Part shown: in pieces, positions 8,571 through 17,423 of the stretch
Position numbering within the stretch: the first letter of the stretch is position 1
Layout: each line of letters opens with the position of its first letter
Notes under the pieces: model-generated
The model's input: the letters and a program-made list of their open reading frames with translations, nothing else
Database searches by the model: none
What the model was told of the DNA's origin: nothing
Assembly: GCF_001274785.1 (NCBI RefSeq)
Contig: NZ_LHPI01000001.1
Location: 1-64,000 of the forward strand
DNA: 64,000 bases
Direction: 5' to 3'
DNA from: Vibrio hepatarius
Lineage (GTDB): Bacteria; Pseudomonadota; Gammaproteobacteria; Enterobacterales; Vibrionaceae
Program-made: the position numbers and the translations under genes

Positions 8571-9134
8571 CTACTTAGACGACTCTTGTCGCAGAGCGTT
8601 CAGAATCTGGATGCTCTTCGCACTTGCATCTTTCCCTTGCCCTGTCATGTACGCTGTTGTGATCGCGCCTTCTTTTAGCAGGCAAATGGCATCCAACAAC
8701 AGTGGGTTATCTGTGTGCATTTGACGTTGAATGATCTCTCGTACCGTTTGTTTGTGCTGCGCGCAATAGCGAGTGATTTCGCTGTTCACATCGCTAAATT
8801 CCGCGGCGGTATTGATAAAGAAACAACCGCGAAAGTCGCCTAGCGCCGCTTCTGCACTGTTAAACCATCGCTCAAGTGCCTTGAATAGGTTTTCTATCAG
8901 CTGCTGATCATCGTTTGAGTCGGCGATTTGGTCGGCTAACCAAGTGCAGAAAATCTGATGTCTTTGTATCAGCGCCGCCAAAACCAGTGCTTCTTTACTG
9001 TCAAAGTGTGTATAGAGCGTACGTTTTGCCACCCCTGAGACTTTCAATACCTCGTTGATGCCAATCGAGTTAATCCCATTTTTATAGAACAGATCGAGCG
9101 CTGTATCGATCAGCAACTGACGCTTTTTACTCAT
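8571..9134 (-). CDS. TetR-family transcriptional repressor
   Basis: A 187-residue TetR-type regulator. The N-terminal helix-turn-helix is clear: LFYKNGINSIGINEVLK followed by GVAKRTLYTHFDSKEALV. The rest is the ligand-binding domain, with a Cys-containing segment (GCFFINTAAEF) typical of the AcrR/NemR-like group. ATG 9134 is preceded by GGAGGA; the upstream extension would begin inside the operator region. It is divergent from the HPP-family gene, with two matching palindromes between the starts, so it very likely represses itself and that gene. The inducer is unknown. Confidence 0.92.
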   Translation of the reverse strand: MSKKRQLLIDTALDLFYKNGINSIGINEVLKVSGVAKRTLYTHFDSKEALVLAALIQRHQIFCTWLADQIADSNDDQQLIENLFKALERWFNSAEAALGDFRGCFFINTAAEFSDVNSEITRYCAQHKQTVREIIQRQMHTDNPLLLDAICLLKEGAITTAYMTGQGKDASAKSIQILNALRQESSK

Positions 9135-9168
9135 AAATCCTCCGCGTTTAAAAACAGTTTGACAAAAG

Positions 9169-9211
9169 TAGACCAACTTGTCTATTTTAATTTTGTAGAC
9201 AGATTGGTCTA
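9169..9211. promoter_or_regulatory. Twin TetR operators
   Basis: Two 16-bp palindromes share the form TAGAC-N6-GTCTA: TAGACCAACTTGTCTA (9169-9184) and TAGACAGATTGGTCTA (9196-9211), centres 27 bp apart. They fill the space between tetR and the HPP gene and lie 19 bp or more upstream of the HPP start. They are the best candidates for the repressor's binding sites. Confidence 0.8.
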
Positions 9212-9229
9212 CTTTTTAAGGAGCAAACT

Positions 9230-9688
9230 ATGAATCAATTAAACGTGTCGGTTATTGCTGGAATTGGAGCTACATTGGCGATAGGCCTACTGTCATTTTT
9301 GGAAGTGTCGATGAGTGAAGTCGCATTGGTAATGGCCCCTTTCGGCGCAACGACGGTACTGGTGTTTGGCGTGCCAGATAGCCCGCTAGCCCAGCCTAAG
9401 AACGTAATTTTCGGTCATTTGCTAACGGCGATCATTGGCGTCGCCTTTACCCAATATGTGGGAGTGACTCCGTTGACCTTGGCTTTGGCGACAGGTTTGG
9501 GTGTGAGCGTAATGCTATTAACCAAAACGACTCATCCACCTGCAGGTGCGAACCCAATGTTGATTATGTTGGCTGGGCAAGGTTGGAGTTTTATCTTCAC
9601 GCCTGTATTGATTGGCGCAGTGCTGATCGTTTTAGTCGGCAAAAGCATGCACAGAGTTCAGAAGCAGTGGGCGAGCGCTGCGCGCTAA
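9230..9688 (+). CDS. HPP-family integral membrane protein
   Basis: A 152-residue protein with four to five hydrophobic helices. The name-giving motif is present as THPPAGANPMLI, and the N-terminal APFGATTVLVFG is the other conserved part. Some HPP proteins have been tied to nitrite transport in chloroplasts and cyanobacteria, but the bacterial role is mostly unknown. AAGGAG precedes ATG 9230. The divergent TetR gene and the paired operators indicate that it is inducible, which points to a response to some compound rather than a housekeeping role. Confidence 0.88.
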   Translation: MNQLNVSVIAGIGATLAIGLLSFLEVSMSEVALVMAPFGATTVLVFGVPDSPLAQPKNVIFGHLLTAIIGVAFTQYVGVTPLTLALATGLGVSVMLLTKTTHPPAGANPMLIMLAGQGWSFIFTPVLIGAVLIVLVGKSMHRVQKQWASAAR

Positions 9689-9745
9689 CAATGATTCAAG
9701 CCTTGCCTGCGAGTCAAAATTGACCCAAATCCGGCTTTTTGCACC

Positions 9746-9769
9746 ATCGTAGTATTTACGATATTTTTT
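9746..9769 (+). terminator. Probable terminator after the HPP gene
   Basis: ATCGTA/TACGAT arms (9746-9751, 9757-9762) with a 5-nt loop are followed by ATTTTTTA. The stem is short, but the T-run is good. Confidence 0.5.
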
Positions 9770-9799
9770 ATGGGCTACAGCCGAAGATAGGGAATCAAA

Positions 9800-10402
9800 G
9801 TGACAAGAAGAATATTTGTATTAAGACATGGTCAAACACAGTTTAACGCGGAGCAAAAACTCCAAGGACACTGCAACTCACCATTAACCGATAAAGGACT
9901 GGCTCAGGCGCGCAGCGTGGGGACAGAGCTAAGTAAATATCTGGGTGAGCGAACGTATCGAGTGTATGCCAGCCCGTTAGGTCGTGCCGTTCAGACGGCG
10001 ACGATTGTGTGTGAACAAGTTGGTCACTGTGCTTCTGAAATCGTGCAAGACGAAAGACTCAAAGAGTTTGCGTTAGGGGAGTGGGAGCAAAGAACCATCC
10101 CTAGCCTAGTGGTAGAGCAGCCTAACTTGTTGTCACAAAGCGATTGGTATCTTCAGGCACCGCAATCAGAGTCGTACCAGTCGGTGAAAGCGAGACTGTT
10201 GTCTTGGCTTAATGACTTACCTGCTGATGGCGATGTTGTGGTGATTAGCCACGCGCTGACAGGTGCAGTATTGCGCGGCGCTTTGATGGATATGAGTTAC
10301 GAGCAAGTCTGGGAGCAAGATTTACCGCAAGACGCATTTTTCATGATTGAAAATGGCGTGATGAACAGAATTGATTGCCTAGTAGAGTTAGAGACTGCGT
10401 AA
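9800..10402 (+). CDS. Histidine phosphatase (phosphoglycerate mutase-like) family protein
   Basis: A 200-residue member of the histidine phosphatase superfamily. The catalytic RHG motif is at residues 9-11 (VLRHGQTQFN), H10 being the phosphorylated residue, and the second catalytic His lies in VVVISHALTGAVLRG. The Glu in KEFALGEWEQR is the usual acid. Such proteins are phosphatases (CobC, GpmB/YtjC-like) as often as mutases. Translation appears to start at GTG 9800. It is monocistronic and ends in a hairpin shared with the convergent gene. Confidence 0.88.
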   Translation: MTRRIFVLRHGQTQFNAEQKLQGHCNSPLTDKGLAQARSVGTELSKYLGERTYRVYASPLGRAVQTATIVCEQVGHCASEIVQDERLKEFALGEWEQRTIPSLVVEQPNLLSQSDWYLQAPQSESYQSVKARLLSWLNDLPADGDVVVISHALTGAVLRGALMDMSYEQVWEQDLPQDAFFMIENGVMNRIDCLVELETA

Positions 10403-10406
10403 TCAA

Positions 10407-10453
10407 ACAGTGGCATCGTCCACGAGGAAATCCTCATATTTCGATGCCACTGT
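10407..10453. terminator. Hairpin between convergent genes
   Basis: A perfect 12-bp inverted repeat ACAGTGGCATCG/CGATGCCACTGT surrounds an inner GAGGA/TCCTC hairpin. It lies between two convergent stops (10402 and 10462). Neither side has a strong T-run, so its terminator strength is uncertain. Confidence 0.5.
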
Positions 10454-10461
10454 CCCATTTA

Positions 10462-11001
10462 TTAATACTCCTGTTCCAAAGTATTAATCATGGTTCGAAT
10501 TGTCTTGCGTGTTTTTCTACGAGAAAGGAAAGATAAACCAGTATATAAAAATGACTTGCGTTTTTTATTGGTAATAATGCCATCAATATAATACAACTTA
10601 TCTTTGCTTAGAATTATATTTCTCAGTCCACGGTCACACATGCTAATAATATTGTCTAAGCAGTAATTCTCTAAGTCCTTTAACATCGAAATAATCTTGT
10701 TCTTTGGCAAAAGTCGACGTTTGACAATTTGCTCAAGATTATCCGCATAATCAGATTTTATTCTTTCGTAGACCAACCCTTTACCTAAATTGGTTTCAAC
10801 GAAACCATAGCATTGAGGTAGATGTTCTAGAGGAACCTTTTTTTTTGCTAGCTTCTGGTAAAATTTGAATTCCAAGAAATTTATTTTCAGCTTTGAATGA
10901 CTGTGCATCACTTTAATGCATAAATTTTCATTCTCAGGATGCTGATAACAAGTTCTGGTTGTTCCTCTACCCAGTTTGCTGTCATCACTTAAATAAACCA
11001 T
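10462..11001 (-). CDS. YrbL-family protein (PhoP-network, kinase-like fold)
   Basis: A 179-residue protein that reads as YrbL: an N-terminal SKLGRGTTRTCYQHPENEN followed by LCIKVM, a kinase-like nucleotide loop and Lys, then a central CYGFVETNLGKGLVYERI and a catalytic-loop-like MCDRGLRNIILSKDKLYYID. YrbL is regulated by PhoP and BasR in E. coli and is about 210 residues; this copy is a little shorter at the C-terminus and ends in an Arg/Lys-rich tail. It is AT-rich compared with the genes around it. In related proteins the fold belongs to kinases acting on LPS or small molecules; the substrate here is unknown. Confidence 0.75.
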   Translation of the reverse strand: MVYLSDDSKLGRGTTRTCYQHPENENLCIKVMHSHSKLKINFLEFKFYQKLAKKKVPLEHLPQCYGFVETNLGKGLVYERIKSDYADNLEQIVKRRLLPKNKIISMLKDLENYCLDNIISMCDRGLRNIILSKDKLYYIDGIITNKKRKSFLYTGLSFLSRRKTRKTIRTMINTLEQEY

Positions 11002-11489
11002 AAGAAGTCGCTCGGTGTTGTAATTATGTTGCTATGATAGGAATTTTCTTATAAACGACTAGTAAAATAATAACTTTTTATTATAAAAGAATAAATTTTT
11101 AGACACATTGACTCTGTTTTTATATGTAAGTCATTGAATTTGTTGGTTGGATTGTAGAGATTGTTTTGTACGGTGTTCAATTGGTTTCGAACGGTGTTTT
11201 ATTGTTTTTTGTAAGAATTTGCCTATACCCCCTACAAAGAAAGGGACAAAGTGAGGTTTTGGAGTGGGAATTTGACCACCTTTAAGCGCAAATTGATGCG
11301 AAACTTGTGACAGATAACGTTCGTGAGACAGGCACCTAAAGTATAAGTTCCCTCTTTTTTTAAAGTGATATTTCTGGTTGGCAGAAAGTCCAACTATACT
11401 TAGCGTTCAACAAAAATCCGTGATTGATTAAGCTGTTATCTCAATCCTCGTGTTTTAATAAATACAACAAGTTGGTGAAGGGAATAATA
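11002..11489. other. AT-rich intergenic region
   Basis: About 490 bp separate the YrbL-like start from the isochorismatase-like start. It must hold both divergent promoters. I see a short GTTGG/CCAAC dyad (about 11379-11396) beside TATACT, and two similar stretches (GGTGTTCAATTG and GGTGTTTTATTG near 11173-11205), but no gene and no RNA I can name. Confidence 0.4.
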
Positions 11490-12029
11490 ATGTTAAATAA
11501 AAATAACACCGGACTTATCGTTGTCGATGTGCAAGGCAAGTTAGCAAGGATTGTAAACGACAGTGATTTATTGATTGAGAATTGCGCTAAGTTAATTAAG
11601 GGGGCGCAGATATTAGGTTTGCCGATTGTTTGGCTAGAGCAAAACCCTGAGAAATTAGGAGCAACAGTTGAAGAGTTATCGACTTTGCTTTCTGAGCAAA
11701 AAGCAATAACTAAATTTACCTTTGATGGCTACGCAGAACCCGAAGTTATGCAAGCGATTCATCGAGCTGATATTGAAACATGGCTGGTGTGTGGAATTGA
11801 AACTCATATTTGTGTTTATCAAACCGCGATGAGCTTAATAAAACAAAATTATGAAGTGCAGCTCGTTGAGGATTGTGTTTCTTCGCGAACAATACAAAAC
11901 AAACAGTTGGGGATTAATAAATTGGTTAGCCAAGGTGCTCAATTAACCGGACTGGAAATGTGTTTGTACGAACTGGTGAAAGACTGCCGAAAACCAGAGT
12001 TTAAAGCGATACTCTCGCTAATTAAATAA
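11490..12029 (+). CDS. Isochorismatase-family cysteine hydrolase
   Basis: A 179-residue single-domain hydrolase of the YcaC/nicotinamidase-like fold. The catalytic triad is visible: D13 (LIVVDVQGKL), K75 (ITKFTFDG) and C108 in CGIETHICV. Members act on amides or vinyl ethers; no EntB-like aryl carrier domain is present. I start it at ATG 11490 because GAAGGGA precedes it and conserved sequence begins at once; an upstream TTG at 11424 would add 22 poorly conserved residues. Substrate unknown. Confidence 0.87.
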   Translation: MLNKNNTGLIVVDVQGKLARIVNDSDLLIENCAKLIKGAQILGLPIVWLEQNPEKLGATVEELSTLLSEQKAITKFTFDGYAEPEVMQAIHRADIETWLVCGIETHICVYQTAMSLIKQNYEVQLVEDCVSSRTIQNKQLGINKLVSQGAQLTGLEMCLYELVKDCRKPEFKAILSLIK

Positions 12030-12047
12030 CGCGATGATCGAATTAAA

Positions 12048-12073
12048 AAAGCCAGCTCAAATGAGCTGGCTTT
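12048..12073. terminator. Bidirectional terminator
   Basis: AAAGCCAGCTCA/TGAGCTGGCTTT forms a near-perfect 12-bp stem with flanking A- and T-runs, between two convergent stops (12029 and 12093). It can serve both genes. Confidence 0.85.
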
Positions 12074-12092
12074 GGCGTTGGAGTAAGTAGAG

Positions 12093-15000
12093 TTAGTGAA
12101 CTTGTGCTGCTTGCTCCGTGCACTCAACTAAAGGCTCTACTTTGACCGCCGCCACTTTGAACTCAGGGATCTTAGCGTGTGGGTCAGTGGCTGTAGTGGT
12201 TAAACGATTGACTGGCGATTCGACAAAATGGAACGGAATAAAAATCACCCCTTGTTGGATTCGCTTGGTCACAAATGCGTCAATTTCAATCTCACCACGA
12301 CGGGTAGAAACGCGCAGTCTTTGACCATTGCTGATGCCGAGAGCTTCGGCATCCTGCACGCTGATCATCGCTCTTGGCCCAGCCAGTTTGTCCAATCCTT
12401 TGGTTTTGCGCGTCATCGTTCCGGTATGGAACTGCTCCAGCACACGTCCGGTCGTCAGCACTAGCGGGTACTCTTCGTCCGGCAGCTCAGCGGCATAGCG
12501 GAACGGTACACCAACCATCTGCCCTTTGCCGCGGGTAAACTGGGTCTGGTGCATGATGCGAGTGCCATTCGGGTTGTTTTTGTTGCTCGGCCACTGCACA
12601 CCATCTGGTGTAATGCTGTTCCACAGTAATCCGGCGTACTGTGGCGTAACACGCGAGATCTCGGCGGTGATGTCGGCAACCTTGTTGTAATGCCAGTCTC
12701 CGCCCATCGCATTGGCGATTTGTTGGATGATCCACCAATCTTCTTTCGCTTCGCCCGGTGCTCTCACCGCTGGGTTAATCCGTTGTACACGACGTTCGGT
12801 GTTGGTGAAATGCCCTGATTTCTCAGCAAACGAGCATGACGGCAGCACCACATCGGCGTACTGAGCGGTTTCGGTCAGGAAGATGTCTTGTACTACTAAG
12901 AAATCGAGCGCTTCTAACCCCTCGATGACGTGTGCTTGGTTCGGGTCACTTAAGACCGGATTTTCACCCATGATGTACATGCCACGAACTTCGCGCTTGC
13001 ATGCCGCATCGATAATTTCCGTCAGCGTCAGCCCCGGTTCACTTGGTAGATCGGGCGCGTTCCATTCAATCGCAAACTTCTGGCTGACTAGCGGGTTGTA
13101 GACCTTTTGATAGCCTGGGTAGCAGTTAGGCAACGCGCCCATATCACATGCGCCTTGCACGTTTGACTGACCACGCAGTGGATTAATCCCACCGCCTTCG
13201 ATACCAATGTTGCCACACAGCAATTGCAGGTTGGCTATCGAGCGCACATTGTCGTGACCCGTTGTGTGTTGGGTAATACCCATGGAGTAATAAACTGCAG
13301 TGCGTTTTGCAGTACCGATCATTCGCGCCATTGCGAAAATGTCATCGGCGCTCACCCCTGTCACCAACGCGACTTTATCTAACGCGTAGGCAGGGGACAT
13401 CACTTCTTGCAGCAACGTATCAAAACCATCGACACGCTCTTCAATGTACTCAAGGTCATACCATCCGTGCTTGATGATTTGCTGCATCACGCCGTTAAGC
13501 AGCATCACGTCGGTGCCTGGTCTATGGGAGAGATACAACTCGGCGTGTTCCGCCATATCGATTCGTTTTGGGTCGGCGACAATAAGACGAGCGCCGTGGT
13601 GGCGAATCGCCTGCTTGATGTGTGATGCGATGATCGGGTGTGCAGAAGTGGTATCTGAACCGATGATAAAAATGACATCCGAGTGTTTGATACTCGGAAT
13701 GTCATTGGTCATCGCACCGCTACCTAGCGAGGCTTCTAACCCAGTCACACTGGAGGCGTGGCACAAGCGCGCACAATGGTCTACGTTGTTGGTTCCTAAC
13801 TCGCGGCGAATAAATTTTTGGAACGCGTAGTTATCTTCGTTGGTGGTTTTTGCCGAAGAGAACCCTGCCAGTGCATTGCCGCCAAAGCCTTGTTTAATCG
13901 CGGTAAACTTATCGGCAATCAACTGGATGGCTTCGTCCCAGCTAGCAGGTTGTAGCCAACCATCTTTGCGGATCAGTGGCGTAGTCAGGCGCGCATCGTT
14001 GGCAACAAAGTCAAAACCAAAGCGGCCTTTGACACACAACATTCCTTGGTTTACTGGTGAGTTGGCTCCCGTGACATAACGTATCGTGTTGGCCGCTTCA
14101 TCCACGTGCATGGTGAGTTTGCAGCCCACACCGCAGTAGGTACAGATGGTATCGACTTTTTTCAGCGTTTCACTGCGACCTTGCGATTTATCGCGGCTAT
14201 CGACCATAGCGCCTGTCGGACAGGCTTGTACACACGCGCCGCATTGCACGCATTGTGAATCGCCCATCGCCACTTTGCCGTTCTTGTTAGAACCAAAGTG
14301 CGGACGGTCATCTGGTCTGAGAGCGGGGCGACCATGTTGGTCGGTGACAAAGTTGAGCACGCCGTGCACCGCTTGTTCGCGGCAGGCTTGAATACACTGA
14401 CCGCAACTGATGCAGCGGTTGGCGTCAAACTCGATAAACTGCGAGCTGCGGTCAACCGAGAATTTATGCCGTGGGTCTTTGGCTCGTAAGCTCAACCAGT
14501 CTTGGTGGTCTTTGATTTCCACCGAGTGGTTAAAGTGTTGCTCTGCGCCATATTCGGTCGAGTAGTCGCGCAGGTCACAACTGGTATTGGCCTGACAACC
14601 GCATTCCAGACAACGCGCTGCTTCTTGGATCGCATCATGGTTATCAAAACCTAGCTCGACTTCGGCAAAGCTCTGCTCTCGTTGCGCGGGCGTCAGCTCT
14701 GGCATGATGGTGCGAGCAAATTTCTGAATATTCTCAAACTGAAGTGGGTCGACCTGCGAAAGCTTTTTCTCTTTGCGTGAGTTGAACGCCGGTCTTGGCA
14801 TGTCCGCCATATCCCCGTTGAGGAACAGGTCGATGGCTTTGGCGGCGATTCTGCCGTCGCCGACCGCTTCTACCGCGGTGGCTGGACCGCGGCGAAAATC
14901 CCCGATACTGAATAAATTGCCTGTTCCGGTGTGCATGGTGAAATCGTCGGATTCAGACGTATTCCAGCGCGTGAGTGGAATCGACAAATCGTCGTTATCC

Positions 15001-16316
15001 AAAAAGCTTAAATCGGGTTTTTGCGACACTGCGGCAATCACAGTATCAAATGCTTCTGTGAAATACTCGCCGGTGGCTTCAGGTCGGCGTCGACCGGAAG
15101 AGTCGGGTTCACCTAAAGCCATACGTTCAAGTCGGATCGCCTGAACATGTCCGTGCTCGTCGGCGAGGTTTTCCGCGGGGTTAGTCAAGAATAAAAAGTT
15201 GACCCCTTCGTGCGCGGCTTCTTCGATTTCGTAATCTTCCGCGGGCATCTCTTCGCGGGTTCGACGGTAGATAAGCGTGGTTTCGGCGCCAGCTCGGCGA
15301 GCGGTTCTCGCGCAGTCGATCGCGGTGTTACCGCCACCGATTACCGCGACTTTTTGACCGGTTTTGTATTGCTGCTCGGTGACGTAGTCTTTGAGATAAT
15401 CAACGCCCAAGTAGCAGCCTTTTAACTCACTGCCCGGGTAATGCATTTCGACCGCTTGTGACGCGCCTACGGCGAGACAGACGGCATCGTATTCTTCACT
15501 CAAGCGTGACAGAGTAAAATCTTCGCCGAGTTTCTGATTGGTTTTGATTGTCATCCCGTTGCGACACATTAACTCGATCTCTTTGTCGAGGATGTCTTTT
15601 GGCAATCGGTACTCAGGAATGCCGTAGCGCAGCCAACCGCCAGCTTTTGGCATCGCCTCAAAAACGGTGACTTGATAACCTTCGTTCGACAGATAATAAC
15701 CTGCCGTTAACCCACCAGGACCGCTACCAACAACCGCAATCGAATACGGTTTGGCTGGTTTTTTCTCGGGGACGTACGCTTCGTGCGCGGCAAGATCCGC
15801 ATCTGCGGCGTGACGTTTCAACTGACGAATGGCGATCGGCTCATCGACTAAAGCGCGTCGGCATTCACTTTCACAAAATGCTGGGCATACACGGCCAATC
15901 GATAGCGGCATCGGCAGAGTTTGTTTGATGATTTCGATCGCTTTCTGATGGTCGTTCTGTGCGATGAAATAGAGGTAGGATTGGATGTCGACACCCGCTG
16001 GACACGCAGTTTTACACGGCGCTTCGCAGTCGGCGTAGTGGTCTTGCATGATGCGGTTGAGTGCTTGCTTTCTGTGTGTGCTAAGTGCGTCAGACTGCGT
16101 TTTCACGTTCAGTCCACGATATACGTTCAGCTCACAGGCACGTTGCATACCGCCGCTTTCTACTTCAACCATGCACAAATCGCAAGGCACTTTTTCGTCT
16201 GATTTGTTTAATCCGCACAGTGAAGGAATGTCTACACCACAGACTTTAGCGGCTTCGAGCAAGGTCGAGCCTTCTTCAACAATTCGGTATTTTCCGTCGA
16301 TGATTATTTCAATCAT
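12093..16316 (-). CDS. Formate dehydrogenase alpha subunit fused to GltD-like NAD(P)H/FAD and ferredoxin domains
   Basis: A 1407-residue cytoplasmic molybdoenzyme. In order: a [2Fe-2S] ferredoxin domain with C-x10-C-x2-C-x13-C (about residues 30-65); an Fe-S helical domain CEAPCKTACPAGVD; a GltD-like flavoprotein with GSGPGGLTAGYYLS (FAD) and VIGGGNTAIDCARTAR (NAD(P)H); two [4Fe-4S] motifs CISCGQCIQACREQA and CVQCGACVQACPTGA; then the bis-MGD domain, starting CTYCGVGCKLTMHV. The Mo ligand is Cys (DHCARLCHASSV) in place of the selenocysteine of E. coli FdhF. It likely oxidises formate with direct electron transfer to NAD(P)+, all in one chain. ATG 16316 has GAGGGA before it. No fdhD or extra subunits are nearby. 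It is divergent from napGH. Confidence 0.88.
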   Translation of the reverse strand: MIEIIIDGKYRIVEEGSTLLEAAKVCGVDIPSLCGLNKSDEKVPCDLCMVEVESGGMQRACELNVYRGLNVKTQSDALSTHRKQALNRIMQDHYADCEAPCKTACPAGVDIQSYLYFIAQNDHQKAIEIIKQTLPMPLSIGRVCPAFCESECRRALVDEPIAIRQLKRHAADADLAAHEAYVPEKKPAKPYSIAVVGSGPGGLTAGYYLSNEGYQVTVFEAMPKAGGWLRYGIPEYRLPKDILDKEIELMCRNGMTIKTNQKLGEDFTLSRLSEEYDAVCLAVGASQAVEMHYPGSELKGCYLGVDYLKDYVTEQQYKTGQKVAVIGGGNTAIDCARTARRAGAETTLIYRRTREEMPAEDYEIEEAAHEGVNFLFLTNPAENLADEHGHVQAIRLERMALGEPDSSGRRRPEATGEYFTEAFDTVIAAVSQKPDLSFLDNDDLSIPLTRWNTSESDDFTMHTGTGNLFSIGDFRRGPATAVEAVGDGRIAAKAIDLFLNGDMADMPRPAFNSRKEKKLSQVDPLQFENIQKFARTIMPELTPAQREQSFAEVELGFDNHDAIQEAARCLECGCQANTSCDLRDYSTEYGAEQHFNHSVEIKDHQDWLSLRAKDPRHKFSVDRSSQFIEFDANRCISCGQCIQACREQAVHGVLNFVTDQHGRPALRPDDRPHFGSNKNGKVAMGDSQCVQCGACVQACPTGAMVDSRDKSQGRSETLKKVDTICTYCGVGCKLTMHVDEAANTIRYVTGANSPVNQGMLCVKGRFGFDFVANDARLTTPLIRKDGWLQPASWDEAIQLIADKFTAIKQGFGGNALAGFSSAKTTNEDNYAFQKFIRRELGTNNVDHCARLCHASSVTGLEASLGSGAMTNDIPSIKHSDVIFIIGSDTTSAHPIIASHIKQAIRHHGARLIVADPKRIDMAEHAELYLSHRPGTDVMLLNGVMQQIIKHGWYDLEYIEERVDGFDTLLQEVMSPAYALDKVALVTGVSADDIFAMARMIGTAKRTAVYYSMGITQHTTGHDNVRSIANLQLLCGNIGIEGGGINPLRGQSNVQGACDMGALPNCYPGYQKVYNPLVSQKFAIEWNAPDLPSEPGLTLTEIIDAACKREVRGMYIMGENPVLSDPNQAHVIEGLEALDFLVVQDIFLTETAQYADVVLPSCSFAEKSGHFTNTERRVQRINPAVRAPGEAKEDWWIIQQIANAMGGDWHYNKVADITAEISRVTPQYAGLLWNSITPDGVQWPSNKNNPNGTRIMHQTQFTRGKGQMVGVPFRYAAELPDEEYPLVLTTGRVLEQFHTGTMTRKTKGLDKLAGPRAMISVQDAEALGISNGQRLRVSTRRGEIEIDAFVTKRIQQGVIFIPFHFVESPVNRLTTTATDPHAKIPEFKVAAVKVEPLVECTEQAAQVH

Positions 16317-16493
16317 GTCATCCCTCGCAGATTTAATAAAACCATACATTCTATAAGGATACCCTCTTGCAAGGAAAGTTCGTGTGACAAAAAACTCACT
16401 ATGCAGTTATTTCGGTGAGGTTAATAAGTCATCCCTGTCTGGTTTGGTCGATGGGTTAATTCGTTAATATGAGCGCCTAATCACTTTGCTTTA

Positions 16494-16507
16494 TTGATAA
16501 GTATCAA
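16494..16507. promoter_or_regulatory. FNR binding site
   Basis: TTGATAAGTATCAA is a perfect match to the FNR consensus TTGAT-N4-ATCAA. It lies 161 bp before the napG start and 178 bp before the fdh start and can act on either or both. Anaerobic induction is the expected effect. Confidence 0.85.
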
Positions 16508-16518
16508 TCCTGCTTGGA

Positions 16519-16536
16519 TACACCTCTTTAGGGGTA
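16519..16536. promoter_or_regulatory. TACACCT/AGGGGTA dyad, possible NarP-like half sites
   Basis: Two heptamers like the NarL/NarP half site face each other with four bases between (16519-16525, 16530-16536). Canonical NarP sites have a 2-bp gap, so this is only suggestive of nitrate control. Confidence 0.25.
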
Positions 16537-16661
16537 TATCGCCACTTCAAATCACTGAAGAAAATACCCATAAATAGTTTGTGGTTGCTAAATTTAACTG
16601 AGGCAATGAATACGTCATCCTGTCACCAAGTTGAACTGGATGATGGCTAAGGTGGTGGGTT

Positions 16662-17423
16662 ATGAGTTCGTCGAAATCGAAAACATCGGAAAGTCGACGC
16701 CGTTTTCTTCGCGATGCGGCGCGAACCGCTGTGGGCGTTGGGGCAGCAGCGACGGTGCTGGGTCTGCAATCGACACAAAGTCAGGCACGAGGCGGATCAG
16801 GTGTGCCAGTCAGACCACCTGGCGCGTTGGCCAAAGGCGAATTTGAAAAAGCCTGCATTCGTTGCGGATTGTGTGTGCAGGCTTGTCCCTACGATACGCT
16901 GAAACTCGCGACTTTGCTTTCGTCGGTCGAGTCAGGCACGCCTTACTTTAACGCCAGAGCGATCCCGTGCGAGATGTGTGAAGACATCCCGTGTGTGCCC
17001 GTTTGTCCAACTGGTGCTCTGGATCCGAATCTAACCAATATTGATGATGCACGTATGGGCACCGCAGTACTGATTGACCATGAAAGCTGCCTTAACTGGC
17101 AAGGGTTACGATGCGATGTTTGCTATCGTGTCTGCCCCTTGGTTGATGAAGCGATCACCTTAGAGCACGTGCGCAATGAACGTACGGGTTATCACGCCAA
17201 GCTAATTCCGACCGTACACTCGGATAAATGCACTGGTTGCGGAAAATGCGAACAGGCATGTGTCACCGAAATTGCGGCGATTAAGATCATTCCAACCGAA
17301 CTGGCGAAAGGCAAAATGGGCGCACACTATCAACTCGGCTGGGAAGAGTTGACCAAACCGTTAGAGAACTCCGCGCCTGAAGTTCCCGCTGATGCGTTAG
17401 AGAGCTTGGGAGGTAAGTTGTAA
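16662..17423 (+). CDS. napG: Ferredoxin-type protein NapG (MauM/NapG family)
   Basis: A 253-residue Tat-exported Fe-S protein. The N-terminus has the twin-arginine motif [12 protein letters not shown] followed by a hydrophobic stretch. Four [4Fe-4S] motifs follow: [49 protein letters not shown] and [15 protein letters not shown]. NapG passes electrons from the quinol-oxidising NapH toward periplasmic partners. AAGGTGG precedes ATG 16662. The stop overlaps the napH start by one base (TAATG), so translation is coupled. The rest of the nap operon (napDABC) is absent here. Confidence 0.9.
   Translation: MSSSKSKTSESRRRFLRDAARTAVGVGAAATVLGLQSTQSQARGGSGVPVRPPGALAKGEFEKACIRCGLCVQACPYDTLKLATLLSSVESGTPYFNARAIPCEMCEDIPCVPVCPTGALDPNLTNIDDARMGTAVLIDHESCLNWQGLRCDVCYRVCPLVDEAITLEHVRNERTGYHAKLIPTVHSDKCTGCGKCEQACVTEIAAIKIIPTELAKGKMGAHYQLGWEELTKPLENSAPEVPADALESLGGKL

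Larger units (their letters stand above)
16317..16661. promoter_or_regulatory. Divergent fdh / napGH regulatory region
   Basis: This 345-bp gap has no gene. Its centre holds an FNR box and a second dyad (listed separately). Both flanking genes encode anaerobic redox proteins, which agrees with joint oxygen control. Promoter elements beyond the boxes are not clear to me. Confidence 0.6.

Noticed and set aside
10407..10453. Long inverted repeat considered as an integron attC site
   Set aside because: The core sites expected of attC are missing, no integrase is present, and it lies between convergent stops where a terminator is expected.
11173..11205. Two similar GGTGTT...ATTG stretches as a regulatory repeat
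   Set aside because: They are short and lie in AT-rich sequence, where such matches are common; no partner or structure supports them.
12118..16356. Many open frames on the plus strand inside the formate dehydrogenase gene
   Set aside because: They are shadows of the GC-rich coding strand, with no ribosome sites and no recognisable domains; the minus-strand gene is complete.
16519..16536. A full NarP/NarL site
   Set aside because: The heptamers face each other with a 4-bp gap rather than the 2-bp gap of the known 7-2-7 sites; kept only as a low-confidence dyad.
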